Shown here: in pieces, positions 1 through 9,001 of the stretch | Position numbering within the stretch: the first letter of the stretch is position 1 | How the letters are laid out: the number at the start of each line of letters is the position of its first letter | Source of the DNA: a virus | Length of the DNA stretch: 23,296 bases | Virus record (IMG/VR): IMGVR_UViG_3300046459_000238 | Span: 1 to 23,296 of that record | Strand: one strand, 5' to 3' | The notes under the pieces: model-generated | Told to the model about the DNA's origin: nothing | The model's input: the letters and a program-made list of their open reading frames with translations, nothing else | Database searches by the model: none | Made by a program: the position numbers and the translations under genes

Positions 1-903
1 CGTGTGTTCCGCCTGATGCAGTTTGCCGCTCGGAGACAACCACAACGAACTTTTCGACATTGGGACAGAAAAAGCATTGTCGGGGTCTGCTTCCTTTGGC
101 GGCTGAAAAGCAGCTTCCGCCATTGAGGGCTCTGCAATGGTGTGCCCCCGGTCGTCGGTAATCGGCTTGCCGGTCGCCTGCGCTAGGTCTTCCATCGCGC
201 CTTGCTGCTTTGGATTCAGGCCGCGATGCTCTGCTGCGATGTATCCGCTCATGTTGGCCAGCCGGGCGTAGCCTTTGCCGAGCGCGCCTTCTACGGCTCC
301 GTTCTTGTGCTCCCGCGCGCCTTCGATATTGTGACCGGCCCAAAAAAGGTGTGAGTCGTGCGCATTATAAATGTCCCCTGACGGGTGCATCCACATGGAC
401 TGATACCGCGTTGCATTGCGGACCTTTTCCAGGTCGTCAATCTTGTCTGCCGCCGGTGGTTGAAATTCTGCGCTCGCTTGCGGTGACATTGTGGTCGTCG
501 GCGTCGGCTCCGAAATCAGCGGCAGGTGGTCCATGAACTCCTCCGGGGAGTAGGTGTGCAACGCTACGCCGTCCTGCTCAACAACTTTGTCCGCTTTGTT
601 GTCGAGCAAATGAACGTCCATGTTGTCGATTTTCCCCTGGTTGACGCGCGCCATTTCCCGCGCTGATTCCCGGAGCTTCGGCCAGTCCTGCTGACGAGCC
701 TCAATCTTGAGAGTGCCCGTGTTTTTCTCGTAGTTGACCCTGGCGAAACCTTTCTGCAAAGCCTCCGAGCGGTTGTCTTCGCCGCTGGTAGTTGCTTTCA
801 GACCATACTTTTTCGCAACGTCCGGATTTTCGTTCACCCATTCATGGTGCCACTGCCCGCCGAGTTGCACCGGCTTACCATCGGGGAGAATCCAGGCTTT
901 CGA
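1..903 (-). repeat. Repeated C-terminal module (at least 3 copies, last one cut) in the giant protein
   Basis: Protein-level repeats starting at Trp1556, Trp1723 and Trp1840. Each begins W-h-x-P-[DS]-G-x-h (WILPDG, WMHPSG, WLSPSG). In the first two copies a histidine and a second Trp follow (WHHEW at 1570-1574; HLFW ending at 1740), then an ALxKGxAR stretch and a segment rich in E, A and R. The third copy is cut by the window edge. I recall similar 'WLSPDG' domains in phage polyvalent proteins, but cannot name the family. Confidence 0.55.
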
Positions 904-3900
904 AAACAGGCCGGGGCCGGTTTTTAGTTCGTAGTCCTGTTTTGACTTGCGGCCTTCGGTGACCGGCTTAGCTTGAAATTGCGCCGGATTTTCGACACGT
1001 TCGCCGGACTTGTTTACGGCTTCGACATTTCCCCGAGCCGCCGCTTTTGCGTTCTCCACATGCTTCGACAACTCGTTGAAAAGTTCCTCCGAGGGCAACA
1101 GGTTTTTCGGGTCGGCGAACTGACGCTTTGCAAACGGGACGAAATCCGGGTCGCCCTTCACCGGCAATGAGCCATCGGGACGCCGCAAGTGCCGCCCGGC
1201 GAAATACCAGGACGACTGCATCAGCAATTCCGACATGAGCGCCCGGCGGGCCTCTGGAGAAAAAAGCTGGTAGTGCGTGAGCAGCGCATTGTATTCGCCA
1301 CGGGGTCCGAACTCGTTCCCTTCCGGGTTGTGCCCGTAATAGTCGTGCACGAACCGCAGGACTTCATTGACGTTCAGTTCTTTTCCGTGCAGCACCATCC
1401 CCGAGGGTTTGGTCAGCAAATTGTTTTGAATTTCGGGGGCCGCTTCCTTCAGTCCGCCAGCCGCGCCGAATTCGGTATCGGTCGGCAGGAAATAAAGATG
1501 CTTGTTGTTCTTCACGTCCTCAACCATCGCCTTCGAGCTTTTATAGGGCTCGCCCTTGTTGGGCCAGGGCTCTACGTCGATACCGGCATCCAGAATCCGT
1601 TGACCCTGGTCCTTGATTTCGTCGAACATTTTCGAGTAGCCCGCCTTCACCGCCGGGTCGTCCGGAGTGTGCGGCGTGTCTTCGAGATAGTCGGCCAGCC
1701 GCTTGATGAATTCCATCGGCACAGGCCGGTTATTCGGCAGCACCGGCTTAGGAAGGCCCACAGAAGCCGCGTAGTCTTCCGCAAGCTTCTCAGCTTCCGG
1801 ATTTTTTACGCGCTCGCTGGGAGGCTGAAAACTTGCTTCTCCGGGGTGCGTGTTCACCATCGGCGGACGCGGCCCGCCCTCTGCCTGAGTCGGCGGGCGC
1901 AATTCCGGAAGCTTGAAACCTTTCTTCTCCAGCGAAGGCCCGTATGTGGTGCTCTTCGCGACTGGTCCCCCCAAGTGGCTCAGGTCATCAACTGCGGTTA
2001 GCTGCGGCGCAATGCCCATGCCTATCGAAGAGAAATCTTGGTATCCGTCGTGAGTGGCCCGGTATTTTTTTCCGTCCGGCCCTTCAATATCAATCGGGAC
2101 GCGTTCCATCGGCTTGAATCCGGCGGTGACCGTGAGAGTGTTGCCCCGGAACTGCGGAAGCTCCGGCGCGGGCGTCACCTTCTTGATATTGGCGACGTTC
2201 AACTGCTGCAAAACGTTCTTCGGCTCCGGCAAACCGGGCGAAGCTTTTTTCATCGCATCGCGAAGCGGATTGACTTCGGCAATAGGCGCGCCAGCAACGC
2301 CGATTTTCTCCGCCCCTGGCCCGGCGAACTGACGACCAGTCGGAGTGACTCTCCCCGGCGCGGTCGCCTCAGAAATTTCCTGCGCCTGCAAATTACGCGG
2401 CAGCTTAGTGCCCCGGACAACGTCGGTTCGGGGAATAGCAGAGAGTTGGCCCTTGCTGCTGAAAAGGTGGTTGATTAAGTCCGCTTCGCCTTGGGAAATC
2501 GGCGTTGGCTTCGCGCCGGTCTTCTCCGGGGGAAACACGCCTCCGCGCGCCTGCGTTCCTGACGGAACTACTAATTCCTGGCCTGCGCCAGTGAAGCCGC
2601 CCATTTGATTCTGCACGTAGGCGTTTACCGATTTCTGGAAGCGGTCCCACTCTGGAGGAGTCAGCGAACGCAGACCGGCGTCCGTTTTGAACGGCACAAG
2701 CCCCTGGATTTCGGGATGGTCCGAAACGTAGCGAAAAAAGTCATGCGCGTTCTGCTCGAAAATTCCGGGGTCCCATCCGAGGATGGTATGTCCGCCGTCC
2801 TTCGTCGGCACTACCCGATAAGGAAAGAATTCTTTGCCGGTCTGGCTCGTGGTGTCAATCTTGACGCCGCCGTTGTTCGCGATTGCGTCCGAAGTCGTCG
2901 CCAGGGCATCTTTGACCGGCGGAGTGGTCGCAGTGTTGGCCATCTGCTGCGCTTCCTGCGCGGCCTGCTGACGCTGCTCCGCAGTGGCGGGAATAGCGTG
3001 AGAGGGCAGAGACACCGGCGGGGTCCCGGCGGGGGTAATGTCTGAAGGGGCAACAGGCGCGTTTTCACGCAGCCCTTTCGCCGCTTTCGCTTGCCCCTGC
3101 ACCACTTTATATTTCAGTGGCAGTTGCCCGTAGTCGGTCGTCCGGCCTGCGAGCGGCTCGCCGCCGAAAAACGAAATCATGTTTGCCACGCCGCGCCACA
3201 TTTTGCCGCCGAGCGTGTTCGGGCTCTGGCCAGCCTTCATCCAGGCGTCACCGTTCTCTGCGCGGATTTCGTCGCCGATGTAGTTGTCAACCACGCCCTG
3301 TTTTTCTTCCGGCGTCAGGACGGTTTCCCAAAGCTGTTTGCCCTGCGAGTCTGCGGCTGCTTGCGCGTCAGTGATTGCCTTGGCTTGCGCTGCGGGGTCC
3401 TCGATTCCGGCAATCAATTTTTCTCTTGCGGCTGCGTCACCTTTGCCGGACTGCGTAATCACGTAGGAGCCGGGGTCCGTGGTTAGAGTTCCATTGCCAG
3501 AGAGCCGCTTGGCGTAGGACTCCAGGTAGCCGTTCCACTCTTCCGAAGTGTAGGATTTCTTCGCGGCATCGTTGAGCGCCTGGACCGCGTTTGCTCCAAG
3601 CACGTCATCCATTGCGTGCATCGCCTCGTGTGGTGCTGCGTCCAGGTTACGGAAAAGAACTACTTTACGGTTTACGCCGTTGTTGTCCTTCAAATTAATT
3701 GCGTTGAACCCCTGTTGCTGCGAATAAAATTGCGCGTCTTCAGGAGACAAACCGGCCTTCTCCAGCGCCGCCGGTAATTGGTCGGGCTGGCCTTCGGCGG
3801 GCCTGGGAACATAAAAAGCCTCTGTGTCGGAGCCGATGCCTTTTCCGAATCCCCGGACCGCGTTGATTCGGGTCTGCGTTCCCTTGTTCGCCGAGTTATA

Positions 3901-5559
3901 AGCCGAGTTGTGTATGGCCCCCAAGGTGTTCGCAAAATTCTGAGTGTTGGGAACAAAGGTGCTTTCCCCGTAGGCGCGCGGAGCAATGATTTGCCCGCTC
4001 ACTAATCGGCTGCCGGTGCCCTTCAGTGCTCCAGCAGCGCCGAAGGCAGTCCCGAAAGGAATGAATCCGTCGCGGTCCGATGGTTTGTCTGTGGTGACTG
4101 CCAATAGACCGGCGTCAAACGCAGCGCCGGTGCCGAGGCTGGCCACTGCGGCGGGCGTAGATTCTAAAACGTCGCGCGCGGCCTGGACGTTGCGAGAAGT
4201 GACTTCTTCAGCGGGTCCGGCGATTTCTCTGCCGAAATCGGCAACCTTGCCGCCGTATTTCTCTCCGAGCCGAGGGAGTCGCTCCAAAACTTTCTCACCG
4301 ATTCCACCAACAAGCGCGCCGGTCAATCCGCCGTGATGCGCGCCCCCGGCAGCGCCGACAAGAGGGGCGATAGTCTTGAAGGTCGGCGACGATGTAACTT
4401 TTTCAATTCCTGCACCGGTCTTTTCGGCTGCGGTGCCCGCACCTTGCAAGGTTCGCCCGGTCGCTACACGCAGAGCAGCGCCGAAGTCAATCGGCTTCGT
4501 CGCGGGCAGTGCGGCAATGTCCTGCGCCGCCGCCGGGATAACAGATTCGCCGGTTATTTTTGAAATAGGTTCGGCTAATTTCGAAACGCCCCGCATCCCG
4601 GCCCTCGCAACCCCACCCGCGCCCTCAAAAGCAAGCCCCATTCCCTTCCACACAAACGGCGAGCCCGCTGCGAGTTCCGAAACTTTCTCCGGACGAATCG
4701 GTTTCCCCTCTTCCGCCAGTGTGGCAACGGTGTCCTTCAGTCCGGGAATATTTCCACTAGCAGCGCGCGCCATCGTGCCACGATTTGCAATCTCGTTGAC
4801 AAGCGCATGGTCCATGTCGGCAGAAGTGTAATCCTTGGGGCTCGGTGCCGCGCCAATCCACTGCGCCGCTTTCTTGCCCGCCTTGACTGCCATTTCCCCG
4901 AGGCCGAGGAGCCCGGTTGCCGTGCCTACAGCGCCTTCAGTTTGCTCCCGCAGCCGGTTATAAAAAGTATCTCGCTCTTCCGGTGTGAGTTCCTGGTGAA
5001 ACAGAGCCTTGACCGCAACGGGCGAATCTTTCAGCGCCTTAACAGTGTTCGCCGCCCACCCAAACATTCCCTTGCCAGTTTCAACAGCGGCTTTTTTGAC
5101 TCCCTCGACAGAGAGGCCGGTGAACAGTCCTTGCTGCTGAAGTTTGTTGAGCGCAAGCTTTGTCTTGTCCCAAACTTCCTGATTCGATTTGGTTTCCGGG
5201 TCGGATTGCTGATAAAGCGCAACCGGGTCGAACGCCGCAGGGTTTTGCTTTGCCTGTTCGACAATTTGGTCCACCGTCATTTCTTTGAGTGGATGAAAAG
5301 CTTCCGGCTGCTGCCCCACTTCTTCAGAAGACAGTTTAAACGAGTCCCCGGAGGGCGCGCCGAGTTCTTCAGGAGAAAGCTTAAAAGAATCCGGCGTGGT
5401 GACGACGGGGGTTTCCGGCACGGTGCCGGGCGCGGAGACCTGGAGGAACGCCGCAGCCGGTGCGGGAGGAGCCGCAGGGGCAGCCGCAGACGTAGCGGAA
5501 AAGACCGGGGGTGCATTCACCGGCCCGGCCTGGACAGGAGTCGGAAGAAGGTCGGGCAT
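1..5559 (-). CDS. Giant phage ejection / large polyvalent-type protein, 3' end outside window
   Basis: Reading the minus strand from ATG at 5559 gives 1853 codons with no stop to the window edge, so the C-terminus is missing. The start lies 3 bp after the upstream stop, implying translational coupling. The N-terminus (1-60) is Pro/Ala-rich and carries two DSFKLSxEExG repeats (57-67, 72-82). Residues about 150-600 are Ala/Gly-rich and probably helical. HEAMH at 644-648 fits the HExxH zinc-metallopeptidase signature; the third ligand is not certain (E764 in GDEIRAEN is one candidate). FVHDYYGH at 1403-1410 leads a segment resembling a domain I recall from large polyvalent proteins of phages. 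From about 1553 a W-x-x-P-x-G module recurs. No cysteine was found. By position (last after smaller ejection-like genes) and size it corresponds to T7 gp16 (1318 residues), the channel-forming, wall-degrading ejection protein. The peptidase activity is inferred from a short motif only. Confidence 0.75.
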   Translation of the reverse strand, partial: MPDLLPTPVQAGPVNAPPVFSATSAAAPAAPPAPAAAFLQVSAPGTVPETPVVTTPDSFKLSPEELGAPSGDSFKLSSEEVGQQPEAFHPLKEMTVDQIVEQAKQNPAAFDPVALYQQSDPETKSNQEVWDKTKLALNKLQQQGLFTGLSVEGVKKAAVETGKGMFGWAANTVKALKDSPVAVKALFHQELTPEERDTFYNRLREQTEGAVGTATGLLGLGEMAVKAGKKAAQWIGAAPSPKDYTSADMDHALVNEIANRGTMARAASGNIPGLKDTVATLAEEGKPIRPEKVSELAAGSPFVWKGMGLAFEGAGGVARAGMRGVSKLAEPISKITGESVIPAAAQDIAALPATKPIDFGAALRVATGRTLQGAGTAAEKTGAGIEKVTSSPTFKTIAPLVGAAGGAHHGGLTGALVGGIGEKVLERLPRLGEKYGGKVADFGREIAGPAEEVTSRNVQAARDVLESTPAAVASLGTGAAFDAGLLAVTTDKPSDRDGFIPFGTAFGAAGALKGTGSRLVSGQIIAPRAYGESTFVPNTQNFANTLGAIHNSAYNSANKGTQTRINAVRGFGKGIGSDTEAFYVPRPAEGQPDQLPAALEKAGLSPEDAQFYSQQQGFNAINLKDNNGVNRKVVLFRNLDAAPHEAMHAMDDVLGANAVQALNDAAKKSYTSEEWNGYLESYAKRLSGNGTLTTDPGSYVITQSGKGDAAAREKLIAGIEDPAAQAKAITDAQAAADSQGKQLWETVLTPEEKQGVVDNYIGDEIRAENGDAWMKAGQSPNTLGGKMWRGVANMISFFGGEPLAGRTTDYGQLPLKYKVVQGQAKAAKGLRENAPVAPSDITPAGTPPVSLPSHAIPATAEQRQQAAQEAQQMANTATTPPVKDALATTSDAIANNGGVKIDTTSQTGKEFFPYRVVPTKDGGHTILGWDPGIFEQNAHDFFRYVSDHPEIQGLVPFKTDAGLRSLTPPEWDRFQKSVNAYVQNQMGGFTGAGQELVVPSGTQARGGVFPPEKTGAKPTPISQGEADLINHLFSSKGQLSAIPRTDVVRGTKLPRNLQAQEISEATAPGRVTPTGRQFAGPGAEKIGVAGAPIAEVNPLRDAMKKASPGLPEPKNVLQQLNVANIKKVTPAPELPQFRGNTLTVTAGFKPMERVPIDIEGPDGKKYRATHDGYQDFSSIGMGIAPQLTAVDDLSHLGGPVAKSTTYGPSLEKKGFKLPELRPPTQAEGGPRPPMVNTHPGEASFQPPSERVKNPEAEKLAEDYAASVGLPKPVLPNNRPVPMEFIKRLADYLEDTPHTPDDPAVKAGYSKMFDEIKDQGQRILDAGIDVEPWPNKGEPYKSSKAMVEDVKNNKHLYFLPTDTEFGAAGGLKEAAPEIQNNLLTKPSGMVLHGKELNVNEVLRFVHDYYGHNPEGNEFGPRGEYNALLTHYQLFSPEARRALMSELLMQSSWYFAGRHLRRPDGSLPVKGDPDFVPFAKRQFADPKNLLPSEELFNELSKHVENAKAAARGNVEAVNKSGERVENPAQFQAKPVTEGRKSKQDYELKTGPGLFSKAWILPDGKPVQLGGQWHHEWVNENPDVAKKYGLKATTSGEDNRSEALQKGFARVNYEKNTGTLKIEARQQDWPKLRESAREMARVNQGKIDNMDVHLLDNKADKVVEQDGVALHTYSPEEFMDHLPLISEPTPTTTMSPQASAEFQPPAADKIDDLEKVRNATRYQSMWMHPSGDIYNAHDSHLFWAGHNIEGAREHKNGAVEGALGKGYARLANMSGYIAAEHRGLNPKQQGAMEDLAQATGKPITDDRGHTIAEPSMAEAAFQPPKEADPDNAFSVPMSKSSLWLSPSGKLHQAEHT

Positions 5560-5562
5560 ATT

Positions 5563-7062
5563 TTACTGGGGTTTGGCCGGTCTGAAAAATCCGTTGCCCT
5601 GGGGAACTACCCATTGGCCTTTGCGAGTGCCGCTTACCACTTGAATCGCGCCGGGCTCGTAGCCGGTCCCGGTCGCCGCAGGGGCGGCAGCCGGTTGAAT
5701 GTCTCCCGCTCGCACGCTTTCGCCGGGTGTCGCTGGAAGGTCTCTAGCCAATAGGACCGCTTCCGGACCTGAAAGCATTCCCACAATGTCGGGATTTTCT
5801 TTCACCTTAGACTTGATGGCACTCTGAGCGTTCTTCTCTCGGACTAGAGCCAAGTTTTCTGCTTGGGCCAAAAGTTGGTCCCGAATTTCCGGAGCAAACT
5901 TTTCTGTCCTCAAAAGAGTTTCTTTTAACCGCGAAAGAGTCGTGACGACGGGCTGACCGTGTTCGATGTATTCGACTTGGTCCGACACTTGCCCTCCTCG
6001 TGCGCCGGGCGTAGCTCCAGGGGCGCGCAACTGCATCAGCGCGTTCATCAAAAGATTGTCGTTGTTGGTCGTCGGTCCGCCGTTTTTATCCAGCTTCCCA
6101 TAGTCCGCCTTGATTTGTGGAAGCGCGCCGATGGCAAGAGATTTCGCGGCCCACTCGTTGCGCCAAGGGTCTTCCGTCAGTCGTTTGTAAACGTCGGGAG
6201 CGAGAGTCCCCGCCGGAGGAGCCGTTAGCACGCCGCCAACCGCCGGAGCGCCAGCCGCAGCCGGGCGAGTAGGCATCACTTCCGGGTAATCCGAATCTGA
6301 CACCGCAGAAGAGGGCTGCACTAAGCCACTGCCGCCGCCGCTGCTGCCCTTTGCGCCCTTCGCGGGCTTCATGAAAATGTCCATCGCCTGCTGCCGCAGT
6401 CCGTGGTAATATTCGAACGCGTCAGAGCCAGGAGAAATGTCCTCCCGCAGTGCGTTTCGATAAATGGTGTGCGTTCCGGTCTTGTCCGTTATCACTTCCG
6501 GAGCGCCTACGACCGTCAAACCTTGGGCCGCGACTTGCTGAGCAGTGCCCGCGCGGACGTAGGGACGCCCTGCGTCTGCCATAGCCGGATAGTCCGGCTC
6601 ACTGGTCGGCTTTCCTTCCTTGTCGGTTTTATAAATCGGCGAGTTATACTGGAGAAAAGTATCGGTCGCATTTTTGTTCAGCAAGTCCGATTGCTCTTTC
6701 GTCAGTTTTGCCTGCGCGAATTGAGATTCCGCCGGGAGCAACTGAGACTGAGCGTGCGCTTTCTGCGCTTCAAGGTTTGCCGTTGCACCGGCAGCTTGGA
6801 CCTGAGCCTTTCGAGAAGCAATCGCTTCGGGAGAAACAAACTCGCTGAGTTGCTGCATGCGAGATTTTCTTCCCGCCTGCGCGACGTTGTCAACGCGGTC
6901 CAAAATGTCGTTCATTGTGATGGACCCGTTGCGAAACGAGTTCACCAAATTCTCCACCGCGCCCGCGCCCACTACGCTAGGGTCCGCGCTCGTCGCCAAA
7001 GGCTGAGCGGCCATCCCCGCGTTTACATTTTCTTGAACATCACCAGCACCACCGATAGGCAT
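5563..7062 (-). CDS. Putative internal virion / DNA-ejection protein (499 aa)
   Basis: No family recognised with certainty. The ATG at 7062 follows a strong AAGGAGG at 7073-7079 (spacer 10), which lies inside the last codons of the upstream gene. Residues about 85-125 form a long Ala/Gln/Lys-rich helical stretch. Residues about 225-300 are a Gly/Ser/Pro/Ala-rich linker, followed by another mostly helical region. The last 30 residues (GAIQVVSGTRKGQW...) look like a small beta unit. There is no cysteine, signal peptide or membrane span. Its place between two other low-complexity, cysteine-free proteins and directly before the giant gene suggests a T7 gp15-like ejection role. That is inference from order and composition, not homology. 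Confidence 0.6.
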   Translation of the reverse strand: MPIGGAGDVQENVNAGMAAQPLATSADPSVVGAGAVENLVNSFRNGSITMNDILDRVDNVAQAGRKSRMQQLSEFVSPEAIASRKAQVQAAGATANLEAQKAHAQSQLLPAESQFAQAKLTKEQSDLLNKNATDTFLQYNSPIYKTDKEGKPTSEPDYPAMADAGRPYVRAGTAQQVAAQGLTVVGAPEVITDKTGTHTIYRNALREDISPGSDAFEYYHGLRQQAMDIFMKPAKGAKGSSGGGSGLVQPSSAVSDSDYPEVMPTRPAAAGAPAVGGVLTAPPAGTLAPDVYKRLTEDPWRNEWAAKSLAIGALPQIKADYGKLDKNGGPTTNNDNLLMNALMQLRAPGATPGARGGQVSDQVEYIEHGQPVVTTLSRLKETLLRTEKFAPEIRDQLLAQAENLALVREKNAQSAIKSKVKENPDIVGMLSGPEAVLLARDLPATPGESVRAGDIQPAAAPAATGTGYEPGAIQVVSGTRKGQWVVPQGNGFFRPAKPQ

Positions 7063-7065
7063 AAA

Positions 7066-7998
7066 TTAAATTCCTCCTTGCATCAACATTGTTGAGGGTC
7101 TTCCCGCGCCGCCGTAGCTGCTTCCGTATTTCGCAGCCGGGGAAACCCATCCCGAAGTAGTATTCGGATTCCACATTGCGCCGGTATTCTGCTGCCCCAC
7201 CGAGCTTTGAATCTGCGGAGGATACGCGGGCGAGAGTGCCGCCGCCTGGGCAGTCCGGCTCGCTTGGTCCGCCGATTGGTTCAGCACGCGCTGATACGCG
7301 CTCGAAGTGGCCCAATCCGGATTGACTGCCGAGCCGAAAGCTCCGCCGGTCGGATTCGCAACCGGATTGCCAGAGTTCCACCGGGCATTCCAATTCGCCG
7401 CGCCCTGCTGAATTTCCGAATTCTCCATCAGGTTACGCCGGGCGTATTCCTGGGACGCGTAAGCTTGCGCCATGATTGTAGCCGGGTCTGCTACGCCTCC
7501 ACCACTGAGAGAGCCTACGCCAGTGTTTGCCTGATTCAAAAGGCTCTGGTAGTTGGGGCCTAAAATGTTTGCCAGCAAATTGTTGATGGTCGATTGATTG
7601 CTGCCGGGCGTCATCGCCGCTAAAGGCGTTGCTCCCGCTTGCAAAGGTCCGTGAACAGTAGCACCGGCAGGACGCGCGCCGAAAACGACTCCGCCTGGAG
7701 CCCCGCCTGTAACGCCTCCGCCGATTGGAGTCCCTGAGACGGACGGCGCAATCGCCGCCGGAGCAGTCGGGTTGCCTAAAATTCCGCTCATGAGGCCCGC
7801 GCCCGGCGAGCCCATGTCAATCTGGTCGTTGGCTAGACTTCCCGGTATCGAGCCGGGGTTGAGTCCGCCGGTGCCGGTCTGAGTATCTTGGACTCGCATG
7901 CTCTGAGCGCCGTTCGGAAGTATGGGAGCACTTGCGCCCGGCTGAATCGAAGGCATCAGCGATTGCGCGGTCCAAGCTCTCGTAAGATTAATGGCCAT
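7066..7998 (-). CDS. Putative virion protein, Gly/Ala/Pro-rich (310 aa)
   Basis: The start overlaps the upstream stop by one base (TAATG). Residues about 10-130 are low-complexity Gly/Ala/Pro/Ser. Residues 130-290 are richer in Asn, Gln and Tyr, with a possible helix around residues 185-215 (AYASQEYARRNLMENSEIQQ). No cysteine, no signal peptide and no recognised motif. It sits between two proteins that look like ejection proteins and shares their composition, so a capsid-interior or ejected protein is the best guess. Product unknown. Confidence 0.6.
   Translation of the reverse strand: MAINLTRAWTAQSLMPSIQPGASAPILPNGAQSMRVQDTQTGTGGLNPGSIPGSLANDQIDMGSPGAGLMSGILGNPTAPAAIAPSVSGTPIGGGVTGGAPGGVVFGARPAGATVHGPLQAGATPLAAMTPGSNQSTINNLLANILGPNYQSLLNQANTGVGSLSGGGVADPATIMAQAYASQEYARRNLMENSEIQQGAANWNARWNSGNPVANPTGGAFGSAVNPDWATSSAYQRVLNQSADQASRTAQAAALSPAYPPQIQSSVGQQNTGAMWNPNTTSGWVSPAAKYGSSYGGAGRPSTMLMQGGI
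7073..7079 (-). promoter_or_regulatory. Shine-Dalgarno AAGGAGG for the 499-aa gene
   Basis: AAGGAGG on the minus strand, 10 bases before ATG 7062 and inside the final codons (Gln-Gly-Gly) of the upstream gene. It is one of the strongest ribosome binding sites in the window and supports that start. Confidence 0.75.
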
Positions 7999-8999
7999 TA
8001 AAAGCCTCCGCCGGGATTGTAGCCGTTGGCTGGATTGTAAGCATCGTTAGCGGGAACATTCCACGAAGCCGGAGTGTTGCTTCCTCCGCCGAGACTGATA
8101 GGAGGAATTGCGCGGCCTAAAGCGCTCGAAGCGCCGCCCACTGCGTTGCCCCAAATTGCGCCTTGGCCCATTGCGTTTGCTGCGCCTGCGTTAGCGGCAG
8201 ATTGTGCGAGTTGGTTCGTTGCTCCTACCCTGGCGAGCATTACATTCGTAATTGCCTGCCCGCCGAGCCCCGCATCCGGCAACATGCTGGCGGACGTGCC
8301 TAAAACTTTTCCGCTTCCGCCCAAGTTATTTAGCTGCGTCGAAGAGAGTGAAGGGAAAAGTCCTTGCAGAATATTCTGCCGGGAGTTTTCCAAATTCTGC
8401 GCGGACGTTAAAAGACCCTGCGCTTGCTGCTGGCGCTGCTGTTGAAGCTGAAGCCCGGCAGTGCCGAGAATGGTCCTTAGTTGCTGGCCCCCGATGCCAC
8501 GCCCCGAGGCTGCGCCGGTCACCATGCCGCTCGATTCAAGACCGGCCTGGACCATCTGCGCCTCTACGTCCGGCGGAAGAGTCGCGCCAGCTTTTAGCTG
8601 CGAAAGCGCCTCGTCCACCATCTTGTTTTTTGCCTCCTGCATCCCAGGAGTTCCGGCGAGAGCTTCCTTAGTCGCTTGGTCCGCGACTTGGCCGGACTGC
8701 ACGCCAATCTGTGCGCCCTGGTTGAGGAGTTGCGATTCCGATTGGTATCGTGCCTGCAACAGAGCGGGGTCTGTGACGCCCTGCAACTGCAAACGAGCAA
8801 GAGAATTCTGAATGTCCGCTTGTGTGGCTTGCGCCTGCACCGTGTTAGGGTTCAGGTTGTCGAATACAAACTGGCGCTGTTTATTAAGCGCGTCAATCTG
8901 CATCTGCGTGGCGTCTTTGAGTGCCTTAGATTGAATCTCCGAGGAGATTATGCCCCCCGCCGCCGAGGCTACGCCGCCAATTCCAAATGTGTCTCCCAT
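7998..8999 (-). CDS. Putative DNA-ejection protein, T7 gp14-like in position (333 aa)
   Basis: The N-terminus (GIGGVASAAGGIISSEIQSK) is a small-residue, glycine-zipper-like segment that could insert in a membrane. It leads into a long Gln/Ala-rich helical region with a Q-run (LQLQQQRQQQAQ) near residue 190, and ends in a Gly/Asn/Pro-rich tail. This layout is common in short-tailed phage ejection proteins such as the gp14 group. There is no cysteine. AGGA lies 10 bases before ATG 8999, and the start is 2 bp after the stop of the GNAT-like gene. Role inferred from order and composition. Confidence 0.6.
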   Translation of the reverse strand: MGDTFGIGGVASAAGGIISSEIQSKALKDATQMQIDALNKQRQFVFDNLNPNTVQAQATQADIQNSLARLQLQGVTDPALLQARYQSESQLLNQGAQIGVQSGQVADQATKEALAGTPGMQEAKNKMVDEALSQLKAGATLPPDVEAQMVQAGLESSGMVTGAASGRGIGGQQLRTILGTAGLQLQQQRQQQAQGLLTSAQNLENSRQNILQGLFPSLSSTQLNNLGGSGKVLGTSASMLPDAGLGGQAITNVMLARVGATNQLAQSAANAGAANAMGQGAIWGNAVGGASSALGRAIPPISLGGGSNTPASWNVPANDAYNPANGYNPGGGF

Positions 9000-9001
9000 A
9001 G

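Noticed and set aside
1189-2001. Plus-strand open frame of 270 codons
   Set aside because: Lies fully antisense to the giant gene, is Arg/Val/Phe-rich as expected for a mirrored GC-rich frame, and has no supporting start signal or neighbours.
2038-4831. Several plus-strand open frames of 75-150 codons
   Set aside because: All are shadows of the continuous minus-strand giant frame, which I translated without a stop.
4807-5754. Plus-strand open frame of 315 codons
   Set aside because: Antisense to the N-terminal part of the giant gene and the end of the 499-aa gene; Arg/Phe-rich composition and no recognisable domain.
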